Below are positions 33,145-41,302 of a DNA stretch of 41,357 bases, piece by piece. Source of the DNA: JAHJTW01 sp964545545 (lineage in GTDB: Bacteria > Krumholzibacteriota > Krumholzibacteriia > LZORAL124-64-63). Under the pieces are notes generated by a model. It was not told the origin of the DNA and searched no databases. It saw nothing but the letters and a program-made list of their open reading frames with translations. Position 1 is the first letter of the stretch; each line of letters opens with the position of its first letter. Position numbers and translations under genes: made by a program. The stretch covers positions 1 to 41,357 of the forward strand of contig CAZJGK010000020.1 in NCBI GenBank assembly GCA_964545545.1, given 5' to 3'.

Positions 33145-34512
33145 ACCGATCCCCCCCCGTTCTCAAGGCCAGCATACAGTCGCCGTAGCTGTAAAACCTC
33201 AGCCTGCGCGCCACCGCCTCCTGGTAAACGCCGCGCCAAACACCGGGCTGCAGGACCGAAGCAACCAGCATCAAAAGCGACGATCCCGGCAGGTGAAAAT
33301 TGGTCAACAGACCATCGACGGTCCGTACCGTCTCAGGCGGCATGATGAACAGGCGCGTGGTCCCTTCGACTTCCCATCCCCCCCCTTGGCGCACGGCTTT
33401 GCCTTTAAACAGGGGGGCCGCGTCCTGCCCCTGGCCGAACTCGATTTCGCGGTCCGCCGTGCTTTCCAGCCCCAGCNNNNNNNNNNNNNNNNNNNNNNNN
33501 NNNNNNNNNNNNNNNNNNNNNNNNNNNNNNNNNNNNNNNNNNNNNNNNNNNNNNNNNNNNNNNNNNNNNNNNNNNNGTCCTGCCCCTGGCCGAACTCGAT
33601 TTCGCGGTCCGCCGTGCTTTCCAGCCCCAGCCGGGCCACCGTTTCCAGCACCCGCAGCGAGGTGGTGCCCACGGCGACGACACGCCCGCCGCGGGCCCGC
33701 GTTTCCGCGAGCTGTCGCCAGAGGGAGGCCGGAAAAATGAACCGCTCCGGATGCAGGCGGCGGCTGCGGATCTGCTCACTGTCCGGCGGCCGAAATGTCC
33801 CGGGGCCCACGTGCAGCCGCACCCGGGCCAAGCCCACCCCACGGCGCTCCAGCTCCGCCAGGGCCTCGCCCGTGAAATGCAATCCCGCCGTCGGCGCGGC
33901 CACGGATCCACAGCCGCGGGGATCGTCGGTGGCATAGACGGTCTGGTAACGCAGCCGATCCTGCGCGGCCAATTCCCGATCACCAGGATCCTGGAAATCC
34001 CGCTGGATGTACGGCGGCAGAGGCATGACGCCCCACTGCCGGGCCGCCTGCCCCGGATCATCATGGCCGCACACCAGTATTTCCCCGCCACCCAACGAGG
34101 CGGTCACTTCCAGGAAAATGCCGACCGGGCCCTCATCGCCCTTGTCGGGTGCGGCCAGGATCTCGAGGCGCAACCCGGGGCGCAACCTCCGCGCCGGACG
34201 AGCCATGGCCAACCAGGTTCGGTCGTCAGCCTGGGGCTCGATCAGCAGCAGTTCCACCCTGCCCCCGGTGTCGGCGCGGCGGGTGAACAGTCTGGCCGCC
34301 ATGACCCGGCTGTCATTGATCACCAGCAGGTCGCCGGGATTCAGGAGCGCGGGCAGGACGGCGAACTTTTCCTCACCGACGATGCCGCGGGCGGCATCAA
34401 CGAGCAGCATCCGGGACCCTGAACGTTCCGGATAGGGTGACTGGGCGATCAGTTCCGCGGGAAGTTGGAAAAGGAAATCCGGGGCGGGCGGTTTCATCTC
34501 GGAGGCGTTCAC
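33128..34512 (-). CDS. queA: S-adenosylmethionine:tRNA ribosyltransferase-isomerase (interrupted by a scaffold gap)
   Basis: Moves the ribosyl part of S-adenosylmethionine onto preQ1-tRNA to form epoxyqueuosine. The gene looks frameshifted at 33477-33576 but is almost certainly whole. The 100 N are flanked by two copies of the same 55 bases (33422-33476 and 33577-33631). Removing one copy and the N (155 bp) restores a single frame of 409 residues, running FGQGQDAAPLFKGKAVRQGG across the join. Family blocks present are LIAQSPYPERSGSRML, SVAAPTAGLHFT, LHVGPGTFRP and GLLTNFHLPGSSLLMLV. It is about 50 residues longer than E. coli QueA, with extra sequence in the middle. The GTG start at 34512 overlaps the ruvB stop (GTGA); an ATG at 34497 is possible. 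Confidence 0.93.
33422..33631. other. scaffold gap of 100 N flanked by a 55-bp duplicated contig end
   Basis: Bases 33477-33576 are N. The 55 bases before the gap (33422-33476) are repeated exactly after it (33577-33631). This is the mark of two contigs that overlap by a fixed length but were joined by paired reads with a default gap. Within queA the duplication would break the frame, and collapsing it repairs the frame. Confidence 0.95.
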
Positions 34513-35540
34513 AGCAGGGAGCTCTGCCCTGCGGCTCCGGCCCGGGGATCGAGGCCAAGGTGCCGCCAGGCCGCAGGGGTGACTTCCCGTCCCCGCGGCG
34601 TGCGCTTGAGCAGACCGGCCTGGATCAGGAAGGGTTCCACGACATCTTCCAGCGTGTCGAGCTCCTCGCCGAGGGAAACCGCAAGGTTCTGGATACCCAC
34701 CGGACCGCCGGCGAAATGTTCCATGATCAGGCGCAGGTAACGTCTATCCAGATTCTCGAGTCCCAGCTTGTCCACCCCCAGCCGGACCAGTCCCTGGTCC
34801 GCAACAGCGCTGGTGATCAGGTCCTGTCCAGCCACCTGGGCGAAGTCCCGCACCCGCCGCAGCAGGCGATTGGCCGCCCGCGGAGTCCCCCGGCTGCGGC
34901 GGGCAATTTCCATGGCGCCGTCCGCGTCGATGCCGATGCCCAGGATCCCGGCGCTGCGATCGATGATGATGGCCAGATCCGTGGCCGGATAGAAATCCAG
35001 ATGGCACACGATCCCGAAACGGCTACGCAGGGCCGAGGTGATCATACCCGCGCGGGTGGTGGCGCCGATCAGGGTGAAGGGTTCAAGCTGCAGGTTGAAA
35101 TGCCTGGCGTTCGGCCCCTTGTCGATGATCAGTTCGATGCGCCAGTCTTCCATGGCCGGATACAGGTGCTCCTCCAACACCCGGTTGAGGCGATGGATTT
35201 CATCGATGAAGATGGCCCGGCGATCGCCCTGTTCGCTGAGCAGGGCGATGAGTTCGGCCGGGCTGGTAAAAGCCGGCCCGCTTGTCAGACGGATTTCCAA
35301 ACCCATTTCCGCAGCCATGATCTGGGCCAACGTCGTCTTCCCCAGTCCCGGAGGCCCATGCAGAAGCACATGATCAAGCACTTCCCCGCGCTGACGCGCC
35401 GCCTGGATAAAAACGCGCAGGTTGGCTTTGAGCTCTTCCTGACCGATGAAATCCGTGAGATTTCGGGGGCGTAGCGAAGGCTCCACCATACGGTCTTCAG
35501 CCATCTGGCCGGAATCGGTCAACCTGTCGTTTTCACTCAT
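34509..35540 (-). CDS. ruvB: Holliday junction branch migration helicase RuvB
   Basis: The AAA+ hexameric motor that drives Holliday junction migration with RuvA. The 343-residue protein has Walker A GPPGLGKTT (62-70), Walker B IFIDEIHRLN, the sensor-1 block LIGATTRAG and the C-terminal winged helix (RTPRGREVTPAAWRHLGL). ATG at 35540 follows ruvA by 11 bp with GGGGAAG close by; the longer frame adds 14 residues from the ruvA tail. The stop overlaps the queA start. Confidence 0.97.
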   Translation of the reverse strand: MSENDRLTDSGQMAEDRMVEPSLRPRNLTDFIGQEELKANLRVFIQAARQRGEVLDHVLLHGPPGLGKTTLAQIMAAEMGLEIRLTSGPAFTSPAELIALLSEQGDRRAIFIDEIHRLNRVLEEHLYPAMEDWRIELIIDKGPNARHFNLQLEPFTLIGATTRAGMITSALRSRFGIVCHLDFYPATDLAIIIDRSAGILGIGIDADGAMEIARRSRGTPRAANRLLRRVRDFAQVAGQDLITSAVADQGLVRLGVDKLGLENLDRRYLRLIMEHFAGGPVGIQNLAVSLGEELDTLEDVVEPFLIQAGLLKRTPRGREVTPAAWRHLGLDPRAGAAGQSSLL

Positions 35541-35551
35541 GGCTTCCCCGA

Positions 35552-36142
35552 TCAGATATGCCGCAGGGCGGTGCGCACCCATTCTTCAAGATTATCCACC
35601 AGTCCGGGATCATCAGTCCTAGCCCGGCGCAAGGCGGTTTCGGCCGCAGCGGCCGGCAGCCCCATGGCCCCCAGGACCGCCAGCGCATCCCCCAAAGGCC
35701 CCCCGCTGCGGTTCACGGGCAGAGACCCTCCCGCAGTGGATACATCCTGGACGCGGCGCCCCAACTCGACGACCAACCTGGCCGCGCTCTTCTTGCCTAT
35801 CCCCGGCAACCCGGCCAGGGCCCTCTCGTCCCCGGAACTCAGATATCCGGCAATGTCGGCGGCCGGAGCCCGCGACAACATGTTCATGGCCACCTTGGGT
35901 CCGACGCCCGTGACCGAAATCAACAGACGGAACATTTCGCGTTCCTGCAGTTCGAGAAACCCGTACAGAAACCAACCATCCTCCCGCACCACCAGGTGGG
36001 TCCACAACCGCACCTCCCCACCGAGCGGGGGTAACTGTGCGGCGGCAAGCGCCGAGAGCTGGACCTGCAGGCCAAGGCCGCCCACCTGGACCACGGCGTC
36101 GGTGCCAGCGGTCATGAGTCTGCCTTCAATGAATGCAATCAT
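35552..36142 (-). CDS. ruvA: Holliday junction DNA-binding protein RuvA
   Basis: Binds the four-way junction as a tetramer and loads RuvB. The 196-residue protein has the OB fold (MIAFIEGRL...WTHLVVREDGWFLYGF), tandem helix-hairpin-helix motifs (VTGVGPKVAMNML and LPGIGKKSAARLVVEL) and the C-terminal RuvB-binding helices (DALAVLGAMGL). ATG at 36142 has GAGGTGGGG just upstream. It lies in the order ruvC-ruvA-ruvB. Confidence 0.97.
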   Translation of the reverse strand: MIAFIEGRLMTAGTDAVVQVGGLGLQVQLSALAAAQLPPLGGEVRLWTHLVVREDGWFLYGFLELQEREMFRLLISVTGVGPKVAMNMLSRAPAADIAGYLSSGDERALAGLPGIGKKSAARLVVELGRRVQDVSTAGGSLPVNRSGGPLGDALAVLGAMGLPAAAAETALRRARTDDPGLVDNLEEWVRTALRHI

Positions 36143-36167
36143 GTCCCCACCTCGGCGGCTTCGGTTC

Positions 36168-36650
36168 TCAGCGTATGGAAACAGGACCCCGCTGCCGGCC
36201 GATAAAGGCCAGGGCCGCGGCCAGGGCATCGCTCTGGTCCAGCGGCGGCTCCTCCTTCAACGCCAGCAGCCGCATCACCATGAACCGGACCTGCTGCTTG
36301 GCGGCGGCACCGCTGCCGGTGAGCGCCTGTTTGATCTCCCGGGGCGCATACTCGTGGATCCGCAGTCCAGCCGCGGCCCCGGCCAGCAGCAGGACCCCCC
36401 GGGCATGGCCCAGGATCAGGGAACTGCGGGCGTTCTTGGCGTTGAAGAGGTCCTCGACCACCATGATAACAGGATCGTGCTCGCTGATAACCCTGGAAAT
36501 GCCCTCGTGAATGGCCACCAGGCGCTCCGGCAGAGGCAATTTTCCCGGCGGCCGGATCACCCCGCCGGCCAACATGCGAACGACCGGTCCGGTGGCGACG
36601 ACACCGTAACCGGTCGCATGTGATCCCGGATCAACGCCCAGAACAATCAT
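36168..36650 (-). CDS. ruvC: Holliday junction endonuclease RuvC
   Basis: Resolves Holliday junctions by paired nicks. The 160-residue RNase H-fold protein shows the acidic active site: Asp7 in VLGVDPGS, the Glu of VVEDLFN and the Asp pair in PLDQSDALAAAL. The start is taken as ATG 36650 because the family begins just before this strand, but no ribosome binding site is seen there. An ATG at 36674 or TTG at 36686 would add 8-12 residues. It follows yebC and precedes ruvA. Confidence 0.94.
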   Translation of the reverse strand: MIVLGVDPGSHATGYGVVATGPVVRMLAGGVIRPPGKLPLPERLVAIHEGISRVISEHDPVIMVVEDLFNAKNARSSLILGHARGVLLLAGAAAGLRIHEYAPREIKQALTGSGAAAKQQVRFMVMRLLALKEEPPLDQSDALAAALAFIGRQRGPVSIR

Positions 36651-36690
36651 GGCCGCAACCACAGCGCCGGCCATGTCAGCCGGCAACCTG

Positions 36691-37449
36691 TCATCCGAGT
36701 TGTTCCTCGATCTCGGTCATCGTGTCTTCGTCGATCTCGAAATTGCCGTAAACACAGGAAACGTCGTCAAGGTCGTCCATGGCATTGATCAGGCGCATCA
36801 CGCCGAAAGCATCCTTGCCTTCGACCCTGACCGTCGTGTTGGGGATATAGGCCAACTCGGAAGATGTCACCGGCAACCCGGCCTCCACCAGGGTTCCCTC
36901 CACCGCATGCAGGTCTTCCAGAGCGGTGGTCACGACAATGGTTCCTTCTTCCTCTTCGACGTCCTCGGCGCCCGCTTCGATGGCCGCTTCCATCGCGGTC
37001 TCAAGATCGCAGCGCTCACCGTCAAGCTGAATCACACCTTTGCGGTCGAAGATATAGCCGACGCAGCCGTTGGCCCCGAGGTTGCCGTTGAACTTGGTGA
37101 AAACGTGACGAACCTCGGCCGTCGTGCGGTTCTTGTTGTCGGTCTGGCATTCCACGAGTACGGCCACACCGGCGGGGGCATAACCTTCGTAGTTGATCTC
37201 CTCGATGATGTACCCGGCGCCCTCGCCGGTGCCGCGCTTGATGGCCTTCTCGATGGTATCGTTGGGCATGTTCGAACCGCGGGCGGTCATCACCGCTGAA
37301 CGCAGACGCGGGTTTGCCTCGATGTCCCCCCCACCCTGACGGGCGGCGATGGTCAGCTCACGGATCAGGCGCGTAAAGGCTTTGGCCCGCTTGGCGTCCT
37401 GCGCTCCCTTGCGGTGCTTGATATTCGCCCACTTGGAATGTCCGGACAT
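36691..37449 (-). CDS. yebC: YebC/TACO1 family protein
   Basis: A cytoplasmic protein of a family reported as DNA-binding regulator or as an aid to translation of difficult sequences. The 252-residue protein begins with the hallmark MSGHSKWANIKHRKG and has the NDTIEKAIKRGTGE block and the later GYIFDRKGVI segment. GGAGG is well placed ahead of the ATG. Its position ahead of ruvCAB is common among bacteria. The acidic stretch AGAEDVEEEEGTIVV is a normal family feature. Confidence 0.96.
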   Translation of the reverse strand: MSGHSKWANIKHRKGAQDAKRAKAFTRLIRELTIAARQGGGDIEANPRLRSAVMTARGSNMPNDTIEKAIKRGTGEGAGYIIEEINYEGYAPAGVAVLVECQTDNKNRTTAEVRHVFTKFNGNLGANGCVGYIFDRKGVIQLDGERCDLETAMEAAIEAGAEDVEEEEGTIVVTTALEDLHAVEGTLVEAGLPVTSSELAYIPNTTVRVEGKDAFGVMRLINAMDDLDDVSCVYGNFEIDEDTMTEIEEQLG

Positions 37450-37460
37450 GGCCGCCTCCT

Positions 37461-39554
37461 CTAGTCCTCCGCAGTCTGGGACTTCTTGTACTCATCGATC
37501 AGTCGCTTCTGCACGTCTCCGGGAACCTCGGCATAGTGCGAGAATTCCATGGTGAAGGTGCCCGTGCCCTGACTCAGCGAGCGCAGGGACGTGGCGTACT
37601 GATACAACTCGTCTTCCGGCACATTGGCGGTGACCACCTGATACGGGCCATCCGAGCCACTGCCCTGAATCGCTCCCCGGCGCGTGGAAATATCGCCCAT
37701 CACATCACCCATGTAGGCCTGGGGAACCACGATCCTGACATTCATGATCGGTTCAAGGATCACCGGGCGCAACTTATCGGCCTCTTCCTCCACCGCAGCC
37801 TTGAGGGCCTTGCGGGTGGCCGCCTTGAATGCCGCTTCGCTGGAATCGACATTGTGGTAGGAACCGAAGAAGAGCGTCACCTTGGCGTCGACCATCTCGT
37901 ACCCGGCGATGAGACCTTCCTGCAATGTCTCACGGGCGCCCTTCTCCACCGCGGGAATGAACTTGTTGGGCACCACGCCCCCGACGATGCCATCCACGAA
38001 TTCGAATCCGCTGCCCCGCGGCAGGGGCTCCAACCGCAGATGTACGTCGCCGAACTGGCCTCGCCCGCCCGTTTGCTTCTTGTGCCGGCCCTGCTTCTCG
38101 GCCGTCCCCCTGATGGTCTCCTTGAAATTGATGCGTGGGCGATGCCGTTCCACCGTGACCCCGGTTTGCTTCTTGAGCTTGTCCAACAGGAAATTGGTAT
38201 GGATCTCACCCTGCGTTGCCAGCAAGGTCTGGGAAAGATGCGGCTGCTGGATAAGCTGGAAGGTCGGGTCTTCCTCCCTGAGCTTGTTGAGCCCCGCCGC
38301 CATCTTGTCCTCGTCTCCGCTTGAGGTGGGACAGATGGCATCCGCACTGGTCGGGACCGGATAGGCAAAGGGCGGGAAGGCAAAAGCGACACCGCTGGCC
38401 AGCGTCGTGCCCGTCTGGGTGTTCTTGAGTTTGGCGGCCAGAATGATGTCGCCCGTAGCGGCCACATCGATCTTATCCTTGTTGCGGCCGACCACCACAT
38501 TCAACTGACCGATACGCTCGCTGTTGCGGCCATCACTGCAATTGAGGGTGTCGCCCGATTTCAAACTGCCGCTGAAGACCCGCAGCCAGGTCACGTCGCC
38601 ACCCTGGGCCTCGTATTGACGCTTGAAGGCCAACGCCACCACCGGATCCTTTTCACCAATGGTAAAAACCGCCTCCTCGTCCCCGCCCGGCTCCAGGCCC
38701 TTGATCTCGCATCCCAGGAGTGACGCGGGGGACGGCACCAGCTTCACCAGGGAGCGCAGCAGGGAGGTCACACCCGTCTCACTGACCGCATCGGTGAAAA
38801 AGATGGGATAAACGGTGCCCTCGCTGGTCCCCTTCCTCAAGCCGAGAATGAGGTCCTCATCGGATAGGGAAAGATCCTCCAGATACTTCTCCGTCAGTTC
38901 ATCGTCGGCGTTGGCTGCAGCATCGGTCAACATCTCCCGGGCCTCTTCCACCGCATCGGACATATCCCCGGGGATCTCCATCTCGATGGCAGCTTGACCG
39001 TCGAAACGGAACGCCTTCATGGTGATCAGGTCGATCACACCCTGGAAGTCTTCACCCACACCGATGGGCAGTTGCAGAGGCGCCGCACCGGCCACTCGAT
39101 CCTTCAACCCGTTGAGGGTGTCGCGCCAGTCCGCCTGATCCTTGCTCATACGGTTGACCACAATGAAGGTTGGCAATTGGGTTTTGCGGACGAGGTGCCA
39201 AAGATTCTCCGAGGCGACCTCGAAACCGCCGTCGGCCTTGACCACGAACAGGAGCCCTTCGACGACACCCATGGCCGCGATGGTATCACCGCGGAAATCA
39301 TCCACCCCCGGAGTGTCGATGATGTTGATCTTGTGTTCCTTGAATTCCGTCCAGGCCAAGCCAGAGTATACGGACTGCTTGCGCTCGATCTCTTCTTCCT
39401 GATAATCGAAGACACTGCTGCCGTCGTCTACCGAACCCCTTCGTCCGACCTTGCCGGTGATATGGAGCATGGCGTCGGCAAGACTGGTCTTACCCACACC
39501 GTGCGGTCCGACCAGGGCAATGTTGCGGATTTTATCCATGGAATAGCTCTTCAA
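37461..39554 (-). CDS. elongation factor G-like GTPase (paralogue)
   Basis: The 697-residue protein has the EF-G layout: GTPase domain, beta-barrel domain II, and domains III-V (GGRGQFGDVHLRLEPL, LEPIMNVRIVVP, MGDVMGDISTRRGAI). G1 is GPHGVGKTS (16-24), G3 is DTPGVDDF (80-87) and G4 is NRMSKD (134-139). True EF-G has DTPGHVDF with a catalytic His; here that position is Val. Such divergent EF-G paralogues are widespread; their job is mostly unsettled, with ribosome recycling or stress translation as options. The start is TTG 39554, with GGGAGG about 8 nt upstream and an N-terminus (MKSYSMDKIRNIALVG) like other paralogues; ATG at 39539 is less well placed. It heads the yebC-ruv run. Confidence 0.92.
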   Translation of the reverse strand: MKSYSMDKIRNIALVGPHGVGKTSLADAMLHITGKVGRRGSVDDGSSVFDYQEEEIERKQSVYSGLAWTEFKEHKINIIDTPGVDDFRGDTIAAMGVVEGLLFVVKADGGFEVASENLWHLVRKTQLPTFIVVNRMSKDQADWRDTLNGLKDRVAGAAPLQLPIGVGEDFQGVIDLITMKAFRFDGQAAIEMEIPGDMSDAVEEAREMLTDAAANADDELTEKYLEDLSLSDEDLILGLRKGTSEGTVYPIFFTDAVSETGVTSLLRSLVKLVPSPASLLGCEIKGLEPGGDEEAVFTIGEKDPVVALAFKRQYEAQGGDVTWLRVFSGSLKSGDTLNCSDGRNSERIGQLNVVVGRNKDKIDVAATGDIILAAKLKNTQTGTTLASGVAFAFPPFAYPVPTSADAICPTSSGDEDKMAAGLNKLREEDPTFQLIQQPHLSQTLLATQGEIHTNFLLDKLKKQTGVTVERHRPRINFKETIRGTAEKQGRHKKQTGGRGQFGDVHLRLEPLPRGSGFEFVDGIVGGVVPNKFIPAVEKGARETLQEGLIAGYEMVDAKVTLFFGSYHNVDSSEAAFKAATRKALKAAVEEEADKLRPVILEPIMNVRIVVPQAYMGDVMGDISTRRGAIQGSGSDGPYQVVTANVPEDELYQYATSLRSLSQGTGTFTMEFSHYAEVPGDVQKRLIDEYKKSQTAED

Positions 39555-39611
39555 AGCACATCCTCCCAGGTTCACAAGGGGGTCCTTGGGTGCCGAAAAC
39601 TGCGAAAAGGA

Positions 39612-39640
39612 ATGGTAATAGGCGGGATAGTCCCTGTCAA
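39612..39640 (-). promoter_or_regulatory. promoter of the EF-G-like/yebC/ruvCAB run
   Basis: The minus strand has a perfect TTGACA (39635-39640), a 17-nt spacer and TACCAT (39612-39617), about 60 bp ahead of the TTG start at 39554. No other good promoter lies in the 271-bp divergent gap. Confidence 0.55.
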
Positions 39641-39688
39641 CATGGGCTAAACTCCAACCCGGGGGAAAGTTCTGGACACCCACAGGGC

Positions 39689-39718
39689 TTTACATTACCG
39701 TTATTCGGGTTGTGGAAT
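39689..39718 (+). promoter_or_regulatory. possible promoter of the outer-membrane protein gene
   Basis: On the plus strand TTTACA (39689-39694), an 18-nt spacer and TGGAAT (39713-39718) precede the gene at 39826, giving a leader of about 100 nt. The match is fair, not strong. Confidence 0.4.
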
Positions 39719-39825
39719 CGGACTTCCGGCCATTCCCGTCAACAATGATGTCGGCCCCACCCCTTCCAGCTGACCGGTTGCGAAACACCCGCATTCAGGG
39801 TATCCCTGCCGGTTGAGGTGAATCG

Positions 39826-40761
39826 ATGAAGATTACCCCGAATCGACTCCGGCTGCTCATTCCGGGCCTCCTTCTGGCCGCCGGAACCGTCTTGGCGCAG
39901 AGCCCACCTCCCCCCCACCAGCCAACAACCGCTCCCGCGGACCTGGAGAAGCCGGTCCCGACCAACCTTGAAACCTACGAAGACTTTTCGGTCAAGGCCT
40001 ATCGTCTGGAGTTTTTCGGTGGGAGATTCTCGGGGGGAACCTACCTGGACAACAAACCCATCAGCAACCGGACGGTCATCGAAGTCGGGAAGGATCCCAT
40101 CTATGCCTTCCAGCCGGACGGCAGCGGAATCCTGGTCTCGGGACTCCGGGTGGAAAAAGGTGTCATCATCTACCCCCACCGCGATAACGATAAACCGAAC
40201 AGCGCTTTTTTTGATGCCGCGCGCAAGGAGATCAAACCAGGACCCGTCTATGGTGGGCGAATCGGAATCTACATTGCCGACGATTTCCATCTCGACATAG
40301 TGGCATCCTACGCTTCCGGGAATGCCGTGACCACCATGCTCTACGATGCAGACGGCGAAGCGGGAAATGATTACCAGGAAACACGAGTGACCGTGGAAGA
40401 GGACACCGGCTTCAAAGTGTACCGGGGAGGACTCGACCTGATGTACGATGCCAGGCCCGCCACCTTCCTCGGCCTTACCCCCCACCTTGGTTTCGGACTC
40501 GGCGGCATTATCAACCGCTACTCCTACCTTGATGACAAGACCGGCTTGTACCTCAAGGGGAATTTCGGCCTCTCCGCCCATCTGGCCCACAACCTTGATC
40601 TCTACGCCCGGGCCGGGGTCTCCACCTTCGCCTTCCATGTGGATGAACTTGGGTATTCCAACATGGTCAGCTACACCAACCTCACCCTGGGCCTCAGCTG
40701 GTTCCAGGATGTGCTCCCACCCGCGATCCGGGCCAAGCATGAGGCTGACCTGGCGAACTGA
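39826..40761 (+). CDS. outer-membrane beta-barrel protein
   Basis: The 311-residue product has a classic signal peptide (basic start, hydrophobic LIPGLLLAAGTVLA, cleavage before QSPPPP). A Pro-rich linker follows, and then alternating amphipathic strands with Gly and aromatic residues, e.g. YRLEFFGGRFSGGTYL, GGRIGIYIADDFHLDIVASY, LTPHLGFGLGGII, NLDLYARAGVSTFAFHV and YTNLTLGLSWF. This fits a small OmpA/porin-like barrel in the outer membrane. Specific role unknown. GAGGTGA stands just before the ATG. It is transcribed alone and closed by the terminator at 40783-40815. The C-terminus does not end in Phe as proteobacterial barrels do. Confidence 0.8.
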   Translation: MKITPNRLRLLIPGLLLAAGTVLAQSPPPPHQPTTAPADLEKPVPTNLETYEDFSVKAYRLEFFGGRFSGGTYLDNKPISNRTVIEVGKDPIYAFQPDGSGILVSGLRVEKGVIIYPHRDNDKPNSAFFDAARKEIKPGPVYGGRIGIYIADDFHLDIVASYASGNAVTTMLYDADGEAGNDYQETRVTVEEDTGFKVYRGGLDLMYDARPATFLGLTPHLGFGLGGIINRYSYLDDKTGLYLKGNFGLSAHLAHNLDLYARAGVSTFAFHVDELGYSNMVSYTNLTLGLSWFQDVLPPAIRAKHEADLAN

Positions 40762-40782
40762 CCCGCACAATCGGACGCAAAA

Positions 40783-40815
40783 AAAACCGCCGGAGAACAT
40801 GACTCCGGCGGTTTT
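40783..40815. terminator. bidirectional intrinsic terminator
   Basis: AAAACCGCCGGAG (40783-40795) pairs with CTCCGGCGGTTTT (40803-40815) around a 7-nt loop. It has a T-run on the plus strand and A-run (T-run on minus) on the other side. It sits between the converging barrel gene and the lysine-rich protein gene. Confidence 0.9.
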
Positions 40816-40849
40816 CTTGAACCCTTCAAGGGTTTGTAAATCAACCAAG

Positions 40850-41107
40850 TTACTTCTTGGCTACCTTCTTCTTGGCCACCTTCTTCTTGGCAACCTTCTT
40901 CTTGGCCACCTTCTTCTTGGCAACCTTCTTCTTGGCGACCTTCTTCTTGGCAACCTTCTTCTTGGCGACCTTCTTCTTGGCTACCTTTTTCTTGGCAACC
41001 TTTTTCTTGGCTACCTTCTTCTTGGCGACCTTTTTCTTGGCTACCTTTTTCTTGGCCGCCTTCTTCTTGGTGGCATTAGCTGCCATCAACGCTCTGCTCT
41101 CCTCCAT
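40850..41107 (-). CDS. lysine-rich AKKKV-repeat protein, histone-tail-like
   Basis: An 85-residue protein: a short start (MEESRALMAANATKKKA) and then 13 exact copies of the pentapeptide AKKKV, ending AKK. Nearly 60% of the repeat is Lys. Such Lys/Ala repeats resemble eukaryotic H1 tails, chlamydial Hc2 and the C-terminal tails of some bacterial HU and AlgP proteins, so nucleic-acid compaction is a reasonable inference. There is no folded domain. ATG 41107 has GAGG about 7 nt upstream; a second ATG at 41086 is possible. A strong promoter (41231-41260) and a terminator on the other side make it a single-gene unit. Synonymous codons vary between repeats (GCC, GCA, GCG, GCT), so selection on the protein is likely. 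Confidence 0.85.
   Translation of the reverse strand: MEESRALMAANATKKKAAKKKVAKKKVAKKKVAKKKVAKKKVAKKKVAKKKVAKKKVAKKKVAKKKVAKKKVAKKKVAKKKVAKK
40853..41056 (-). repeat. 15-bp tandem repeat encoding AKKKV
   Basis: Thirteen tandem 15-bp units plus a partial one, of the form GCN AAG AAR AAG GTN. Variation is confined to third codon positions, and two-unit patterns recur (for example alternating GCA/GCC or GCA/GCG), hinting at past slippage or unequal exchange. Confidence 0.95.
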
Positions 41108-41230
41108 ACTGGACCTCGCTTGTTAAGAGTTCCTGCGTCCACCTGTCCCTCGCACCCTTGGGGTCAGGCGAGACCTCCTGTCTCGAACGATGCTTCCATC
41201 TGGCGCAAAGAAGCCAGCCAAAGCAACTGC

Positions 41231-41260
41231 ATTATTCCTTTGCAATGAAAACAGTGTCAA
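41231..41260 (-). promoter_or_regulatory. promoter of the lysine-rich repeat gene
   Basis: The minus strand has a perfect TTGACA (41255-41260), an 18-nt spacer and AATAAT (41231-41236), five of six matches to the -10 consensus. It starts directly after the tRNA terminator and would give a leader of about 115 nt. Confidence 0.65.
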
Positions 41261-41261
41261 T

Positions 41262-41290
41262 AAAAAAAAAGGAACCCGTCGTAAACGGAT
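41262..41290 (-). terminator. intrinsic terminator of tRNA-Leu
   Basis: Reading the minus strand, ATCCGT (41285-41290) pairs with ACGGGT (41274-41279, one G-U) around TTACG, followed by TCC and nine T (41262-41270). It lies about 12 nt past the tRNA 3' end. Confidence 0.65.
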
Positions 41291-41302
41291 GACTTTTTTT
41301 TT

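Noticed and set aside
33304..34512. queA as a frameshifted pseudogene
   Set aside because: The apparent frameshift comes only from the 155-bp duplicated end plus N run; collapsing it restores the frame.
40857..41126. Plus-strand repeat protein (LATFF repeats) or CRISPR-like array
   Set aside because: The 15-bp units are contiguous with no spacers, variation is at third codon positions of the minus frame, and the promoter and ribosome binding site belong to the minus-strand gene.
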